Below are positions 4,255 through 8,389 of a DNA stretch of 8,389 bases, one piece after another. Below the pieces are notes generated by a model. It searched no databases, was not told the origin of the DNA, and saw only the letters and a program-made list of their open reading frames with translations. The stretch is from Methanofollis sp. (GTDB lineage: Archaea; Halobacteriota; Methanomicrobia; Methanomicrobiales; Methanofollaceae): positions 1-8,389 of the forward strand of contig JAQVHG010000089.1 in assembly GCA_028696365.1 (NCBI GenBank). Direction: 5' to 3'. How positions within the stretch are numbered: the first letter of the stretch is position 1; every line of letters begins with the position of its first letter. The position numbers were made by a program, and so were the translations under genes.

Positions 4255-6141
4255 ATGATCGAATCAATTCAACAGATCGGGAAATACGTCACCCAAGAAG
4301 AAGGGGTTTCCCTCAAGAACCCGGAAGATGTTCTCACACTTCTCTGTGAAGACCCAGCGAGTTCCCAGGCATACCGCCACATCTTCACGATCGAGGTCGA
4401 GACCGATGGGGGGTCGTGCTCTTTTGTCAGGGTCGGGACAGAGGAGTACTCCCACGACAAGATCCCCCGCTATATGTACCGGAAGGGCGGGGCAAAAGGC
4501 CCGGACTTCTCTCTCACCAGCAGACTCACTGAGCCGGAAAAGTTTTTCCCGAACAAGATCCTCGGGTGGCTGAAACAGGACTTCAACGGCTCGGTGTCAG
4601 GTCAGGATCTCTGTTTCATTGAAGACTTGCACCAGTGCATCGCCGATCACACCGAGGAGATCGTCGGCGCCCTCACCGAGAAGAGCGATGCGATCAAGAA
4701 GAACAAAGAAAATGCCATTGTCACGATCACGTTCAGCCAGAACGGGACGAAAAAATACATCGGCGACATCCCGCTCTTCCAGGACCTCTTCAGGGAGAAG
4801 GCCCTGACCAAGTACTACTCGAAATACAGCACCGAGTCGAGGGCAGAGGACCAGGTCTGTTCGGTCTGCCAAGAGAGAAAAGACGAGGTCTACGGATTTG
4901 TCAGCCCCTATCCCTTTTATACCGTTGATAAAAAAGGAATGGTCTCGGGCGGGTTCGACCAGTCCCTTGCCTGGAAGAACAATCCTGTCTGTCAGGACTG
5001 CGCTCTCCTCCTCGAAGAAGGGAAGAAGTACCTTGAGGAGTGCGCCAGGTTCAGATTCCAGGGGTTCGACTACTTTTTGATCCCAAAGCCGGTCCGTCCC
5101 GGCGTGGACACCGAGGTCTACGAGATCATCGAAGAGTTCCACCGGCAGGGGGCAGAGACCCACCTCTCGGCGAAGTACATGCACCTCCTCGACCAGGCGC
5201 AGGACGAGATCCTCGACCTCCTCTCCAGACAGGAGAACACCTTCCTCTGCAACATCCTCATCTATCACGCCGGGAAGGGCGAGTTCAAGATCGACCGGTA
5301 CATCGAGGACGTCTTCCCTTCACGGCTTCGGACGCTCTTCGACGCCAAGAAGAAGGTGGACGCTCTCCCCTACATCTCAGACCTCGAGGTCGCGGCCTTT
5401 AAAGACGGGAAAAAGATAGGGAATGTACCCTATCAGTTCGACTTCGGGACCGTCAGGCACTTCTTCAGGGCCGAGGTCGACGAGAGCCTCAATGGCTACT
5501 TCCTCGAGATCGTGAACAAGATCTTCACCGGGCGACCGGTGGACTACCAGTTTTTGATCTATGCCTACATGCGCAAGATCAGGAAACTCTTCGCCCAGAA
5601 CTACCCGACGAAAGAGTCGAGCCTGAGAGGGCTTGCCCTTCTCTGCTACCTCTCAGAACTGGGCCTCCTTATGAACCACACCCGGAAGTGTATGATGAAA
5701 CCGAGCATCGCAGACCTGAGAACCGATATCCCCGAGCCAAAGGCCGGGGAGATCACCGATGAGATCTTTGAACACTATGCCGACTTCTTCGACACCGACG
5801 CAAAGAAGGCGGTCTTCCTTGAAGGGGCGCTGGCGCAACTTCTCCTGGACATCCAGTACCGTGAGCGGGGGGCAACGCCCTTCAGGACAAAACTCCACGG
5901 GCTCAACCTTGATCGCCGGAGCGTCATCGCCCTCTTCCCCAAGGTCCAGAACAAACTGGAGGAGTACGGGAAGAACTACTACCGTGGCCTGGAGCAGTTG
6001 ATTGCCAGGCACATGGTCCAGGCAGGTGAAGACTGGAAGATGTCGAAGGACGAGATCAGTTTCTACTTCACCATGGGCATGAACCTGGCGTACCTGTTCA
6101 AGGCGAAGAAAGAGGACGAAGAACCAGAAGGAGATGAATAA
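4255..6141 (+). CDS. cas8b: Type I-B effector large subunit Cas8b (Csh1/TM1802 family)
   Basis: 628 residues. Cas8b is the large subunit of the type I-B Cascade, where it recognises the PAM and helps recruit Cas3. A zinc-finger-like pair CSVC (C202, C205) and CQDC (C246, C249) flanks the segment GFVSPYPFYTVDKKG, a layout typical of the TM1802/Csh1 group; the N-terminus MIESIQQIGKYV also suits that group. The C-terminal part is mostly helical and ends in a charged tail. The ATG at 4255 is chosen; a TTG at 4246 would add three residues and would sit almost exactly at the predicted transcription start. It is the first gene of the interference block, with its own promoter, and its product would be part of the complex that the CreR-like RNA directs to that promoter. 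Its stop is 1 nt before the cas7 start. Confidence 0.92.
   Translation: MIESIQQIGKYVTQEEGVSLKNPEDVLTLLCEDPASSQAYRHIFTIEVETDGGSCSFVRVGTEEYSHDKIPRYMYRKGGAKGPDFSLTSRLTEPEKFFPNKILGWLKQDFNGSVSGQDLCFIEDLHQCIADHTEEIVGALTEKSDAIKKNKENAIVTITFSQNGTKKYIGDIPLFQDLFREKALTKYYSKYSTESRAEDQVCSVCQERKDEVYGFVSPYPFYTVDKKGMVSGGFDQSLAWKNNPVCQDCALLLEEGKKYLEECARFRFQGFDYFLIPKPVRPGVDTEVYEIIEEFHRQGAETHLSAKYMHLLDQAQDEILDLLSRQENTFLCNILIYHAGKGEFKIDRYIEDVFPSRLRTLFDAKKKVDALPYISDLEVAAFKDGKKIGNVPYQFDFGTVRHFFRAEVDESLNGYFLEIVNKIFTGRPVDYQFLIYAYMRKIRKLFAQNYPTKESSLRGLALLCYLSELGLLMNHTRKCMMKPSIADLRTDIPEPKAGEITDEIFEHYADFFDTDAKKAVFLEGALAQLLLDIQYRERGATPFRTKLHGLNLDRRSVIALFPKVQNKLEEYGKNYYRGLEQLIARHMVQAGEDWKMSKDEISFYFTMGMNLAYLFKAKKEDEEPEGDE
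6128..6137 (+). promoter_or_regulatory. Ribosome binding site deciding the cas7 start
   Basis: AAGGAGATGA is a near-perfect Shine-Dalgarno (compare GGAGGTGA) 5 nt ahead of the ATG at 6143. The ATG at 6134 lies inside this motif and so cannot use it; the start of cas7 is therefore placed at 6143. Confidence 0.7.
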
Positions 6142-6142
6142 A

Positions 6143-7060
6143 ATGAGCGAGATTGTATCGCAGCGCAGAGAGATCGTGTTTCTGTACGACGTCAAGGACA
6201 TCAACCCCAACGGCGACCCCCTTGACGAGAACAAACCCAGGATCGATGACGAGACCATGGTCAACCTGGTCAGCGACGTCAGGCTGAAGCGGACGGTCCG
6301 CGACTACCTCCACGACTTCAAGGGCGAGGAGATATTCATCAGGGAGACCAGGAAGGACGACGGGACGCTCATCGACAAAGAGGGTCGTCTCGGCGACCTG
6401 AAGGTAAATACCGCGGACGAACTCATCAAAAAATGCGTCGACATCAGGCTCTTCGGGGCGACGGCGGCGATCAAGAAGAAGAGCATCATCCTGACCGGAC
6501 CGGTCCAGTTCAGGATCGGGCGTTCTCTCCATCGGGTGAAGATGGCCTACATGAAGGGGACGACAGTGATGCCCTCAGACAAGTCGAGCAAACAGGGAAC
6601 ATTCACCGAGCAGTATATCCTCCCGTACTCGCTCATCGGGTTCTACGGGATCGTCAACGAGAACGCCGCAAAGAGCACGCACCTCACCGACGACGATGTC
6701 GCCCTCCTCTATGATGGTCTCTGGAATGGGACAAAGAACCTGATCTCCAGGTCGAAGGTCGGCCAGATGCCGCGCCTCCTCCTGAGCGTGGTCTACACCG
6801 AGAAGAACTACCATATCGGCGACCTGAACGGGACGATCAAACTCGTCTCCGAGAAAGACGACGAGGAGATCAGGGACGTCGGCGAGTTCAACCTTGACGT
6901 GACCGATCTGGTCGCCGCCCTCGACGCCAACAAGGAGAAGATCCAGCGGGTCGACCTCATGGCAGACCCGCGGCTCACCTATGTCGCCGACGGGACCGAG
7001 GCATCGCTCCAGGACCTGATCGAGGCGGCGGGCATCAAAGTCGCGCCGCTTGCCCTCTGA
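6143..7060 (+). CDS. cas7: Type I-B effector backbone Cas7 (Csh2)
   Basis: 305 residues. Several Cas7 copies form the helical backbone that binds the crRNA spacer; each thumb flips out every sixth guide base, the reason a mismatch at guide position 6 is tolerated. Family marks: DVKDINPNGDP near the N-terminus (16-26), SDVRLKRTVRDYL (44-56), DIRLFGA (100-106) and LTGPVQFRIGRSL (117-129). The length is normal and nothing appears broken. The ATG at 6143 is preferred to an in-frame ATG at 6134 because of Shine-Dalgarno spacing. It begins 1 nt after cas8b ends and is followed 5 nt later by cas5, so one transcript is expected. High Cas7 stoichiometry fits the strong ribosome binding site. Confidence 0.95.
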   Translation: MSEIVSQRREIVFLYDVKDINPNGDPLDENKPRIDDETMVNLVSDVRLKRTVRDYLHDFKGEEIFIRETRKDDGTLIDKEGRLGDLKVNTADELIKKCVDIRLFGATAAIKKKSIILTGPVQFRIGRSLHRVKMAYMKGTTVMPSDKSSKQGTFTEQYILPYSLIGFYGIVNENAAKSTHLTDDDVALLYDGLWNGTKNLISRSKVGQMPRLLLSVVYTEKNYHIGDLNGTIKLVSEKDDEEIRDVGEFNLDVTDLVAALDANKEKIQRVDLMADPRLTYVADGTEASLQDLIEAAGIKVAPLAL

Positions 7061-7065
7061 GGACC

Positions 7066-7770
7066 ATGACCCGCGTGCTCGTGTTTGAGATCTGGGGCGA
7101 GTACGGCCACTTCAGGAAACACTATACCACCACCTCCCCTCTCACGTTTTCCATCCCCTCGAGGACTGCTCTGACCGGACTTGTCGGCGTCGTCATCGGG
7201 CTCTCCAAGGAGGAGTATCTGGGGCGGTTCAGGCGCGAGGAGGCACATCTGGGAGTGCGGTTGATGGCCCCGGTCAAGAAGGTCAGGTTTGCCGAGAACC
7301 TCATCGACACGAAAAAGGCCGGCAAGATGATGAACGAGATCAAGAGCCGGACGCAGATCCAGTACGAGTTCCTCAAGGACCCTCATTTCAGGATCTATTT
7401 TGTCCACGACGATCCCGAGGTCCAGGAGACGGCGCGTGACCTGCTCTCCGCACACTGTTCGGTCTACACACTCTGTCTGGGGCTCTCCGAGCATATCGCA
7501 GACTTCGCATACGTCGGCGAGTTCGAGGCAGAAGAGAAGCAGGCTGAGGCAGTGGAGATCCATACGGCGATCCGCAGCGACGAGATCGAGAACCTGGTCT
7601 TCGAGCCTGGGCGGCAGTATATTACCGAGATCATGCCGGCCGAGATGGGCGAGGACCGCACGGTCGTCGACTACCCTGAAGTCATTTTTGAGCGGAACGG
7701 CAACCCGATCAGGGCTGAGGGCGCCCGATACTGGGAGCTGGAGGATGGCGAGCATATCACCTTCCTCTAA
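7066..7770 (+). CDS. cas5: Type I-B effector subunit Cas5 (Cas5h/Cas5b)
   Basis: 234 residues. Cas5 caps the 5' handle of crRNA in the type I-B effector and contacts Cas8b. The N-terminus VLVFEIWGEYGHFRKHYTTT followed by SPLTFSIPSRTALTGLVG is the recognisable Cas5 'FRK..t..sPlt..ip.rta..G.iG' signature, placing it in the Hmari (I-B) group. The last strand ends at WELEDGEHITFL. It starts 5 nt after cas7 with GAGG close upstream, and its last 26 bp overlap the cas3 start, so cas3 translation is probably coupled to it. Complete. Confidence 0.93.
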   Translation: MTRVLVFEIWGEYGHFRKHYTTTSPLTFSIPSRTALTGLVGVVIGLSKEEYLGRFRREEAHLGVRLMAPVKKVRFAENLIDTKKAGKMMNEIKSRTQIQYEFLKDPHFRIYFVHDDPEVQETARDLLSAHCSVYTLCLGLSEHIADFAYVGEFEAEEKQAEAVEIHTAIRSDEIENLVFEPGRQYITEIMPAEMGEDRTVVDYPEVIFERNGNPIRAEGARYWELEDGEHITFL

Positions 7771-8389
7771 CCCTCTTCTCTCCCATCCCGACCGTCTGCT
7801 CCGCGACCATCTCCGCGAGGTGGCCGAAGGGGCGGCGGCGGTCTGCACCGCGTCGCCGGCCTCGTCGCACTCGGTGGGGCTCTCTGACGAAGACCTCGGG
7901 ACATTCTGTTTTCTCCTCGGGGCGTGCCATGATTTCGGGAAGGCGACCTCGTACTTCCAGAAGTATATCAGAGCGGTCAAGGACGGCAAGACCCCGAAAA
8001 AGAGTCAGGAGAGCAATCACGGCGGGATCTCGGCACTCTTCGCCTACGCCGTGGTGCGGACCCGGGTCTCTCACTTTGACGCACCGCTCAGAGATCTCCT
8101 CCCCTATATCGCCTACGAGGTGGTCAGGCGCCACCACGGCAACCTCCACAACACCTCCGTCGATATCGTCGATTCCCTGAGGAAGGATGAAGAGGTGTTC
8201 TCCAGGCAGATCGCCTCGATGGACTTCGACCGGACGGTCGCGGTCTACCAGGGCCTGCTCGACGCAGAGGTCGTTGCCGGGTTTTTCCAGAACTGGCGGG
8301 AGGAACGTGAGGAGGCGCTCAGGTATTCAAACCGGACCTTCAGGCGGTTACGGAAGAACCCTGATGCGGGATATGCCGGGCTGGCCCTC
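7745..8389 (+). CDS. cas3: CRISPR nuclease-helicase Cas3, N-terminal HD part (runs off window)
   Basis: The frame opens at ATG 7745 within the end of cas5 (26-bp overlap) and stays open to the window edge: 215 residues, no stop. GGGAG at 7733-7737 lies 7 nt upstream of the ATG. The visible part is the HD nuclease domain of Cas3: H14 near the N-terminus, H62-D63 in GACHDFGKAT, H92 in SNHGGISALF, and H130-H131 in VVRRHHGN. These residues coordinate the metal ions that cleave the displaced DNA strand after Cascade forms a full R-loop. The helicase domain would follow beyond 8389; from this window it cannot be excluded that it is encoded by a separate gene. The start is internal to cas5, so coupled translation is likely. 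Confidence 0.9.
   Translation, partial: MASISPSSNPLLSHPDRLLRDHLREVAEGAAAVCTASPASSHSVGLSDEDLGTFCFLLGACHDFGKATSYFQKYIRAVKDGKTPKKSQESNHGGISALFAYAVVRTRVSHFDAPLRDLLPYIAYEVVRRHHGNLHNTSVDIVDSLRKDEEVFSRQIASMDFDRTVAVYQGLLDAEVVAGFFQNWREEREEALRYSNRTFRRLRKNPDAGYAGLAL

Noticed and set aside
6979..7989. Long (336-codon) minus-strand open frame opposite cas5 and cas3
   Set aside because: It is the shadow of two clearly recognisable cas genes in high-GC DNA; the translation shows no domain and lacks a promoter.

Overview
The window looks like chromosomal DNA from a euryarchaeal methanogen, most likely of the Methanomicrobiales. The evidence is a high-GC archaeal coding style, promoters with BRE plus TATA box about 27 nt upstream of start codons (apparently leaderless mRNAs), and a CRISPR-like repeat closely resembling the well-known Methanosarcina-type repeat ending in ATTGAAAC. 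The genus is inference; there is no rRNA or other marker gene here.

Layout: (1) bases 1-174 are the 3' end of a plus-strand gene with a TrkA-C (RCK_C) domain. (2) 155-1363, minus strand, encodes a glutaredoxin-thioredoxin reductase fusion whose 3' end overlaps the previous gene by 20 bp. (3) 1364-1658 is a 295-bp gene-free stretch holding the trxB promoter, a degenerate two-repeat mini-CRISPR with its own TATA-like promoter, the cas6 promoter and a palindrome just ahead of the cas6 start codon. (4) 1659-4202 is a tight cas6-cas1-cas2-cas4 block (crRNA processing plus adaptation). (5) 4203-4254 is a short gap with a second promoter. (6) 4255-8389 is a tight cas8b-cas7-cas5-cas3 block (type I-B interference); cas3 runs off the window. 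No conventional CRISPR array is present, so the arrays must lie elsewhere.

The main discovery is in region 3. Two degenerate CRISPR repeats (1472-1508 and 1526-1562) flank a 17-nt pseudo-spacer (1509-1525). That pseudo-spacer matches the cas8b promoter (4221-4237) at 16 of 17 positions. The single mismatch is at guide position 6, which type I effectors flip out and tolerate. The match is in the correct orientation, starts exactly at the first spacer base, ends exactly at the repeat boundary, and is preceded by TTG, a plausible PAM, which itself lies in the TATA box. The simplest reading is a CreR-like (Cas-regulating) RNA: Cas6 processes it, the Cas8b/Cas7/Cas5 complex loads it, and the complex sits on the promoter of its own genes. 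A match this short should allow binding without full R-loop formation and cleavage, giving feedback repression of the interference genes while leaving cas6-cas1-cas2-cas4 under a separate promoter. The sequence match is directly visible; the regulatory function is inferred.
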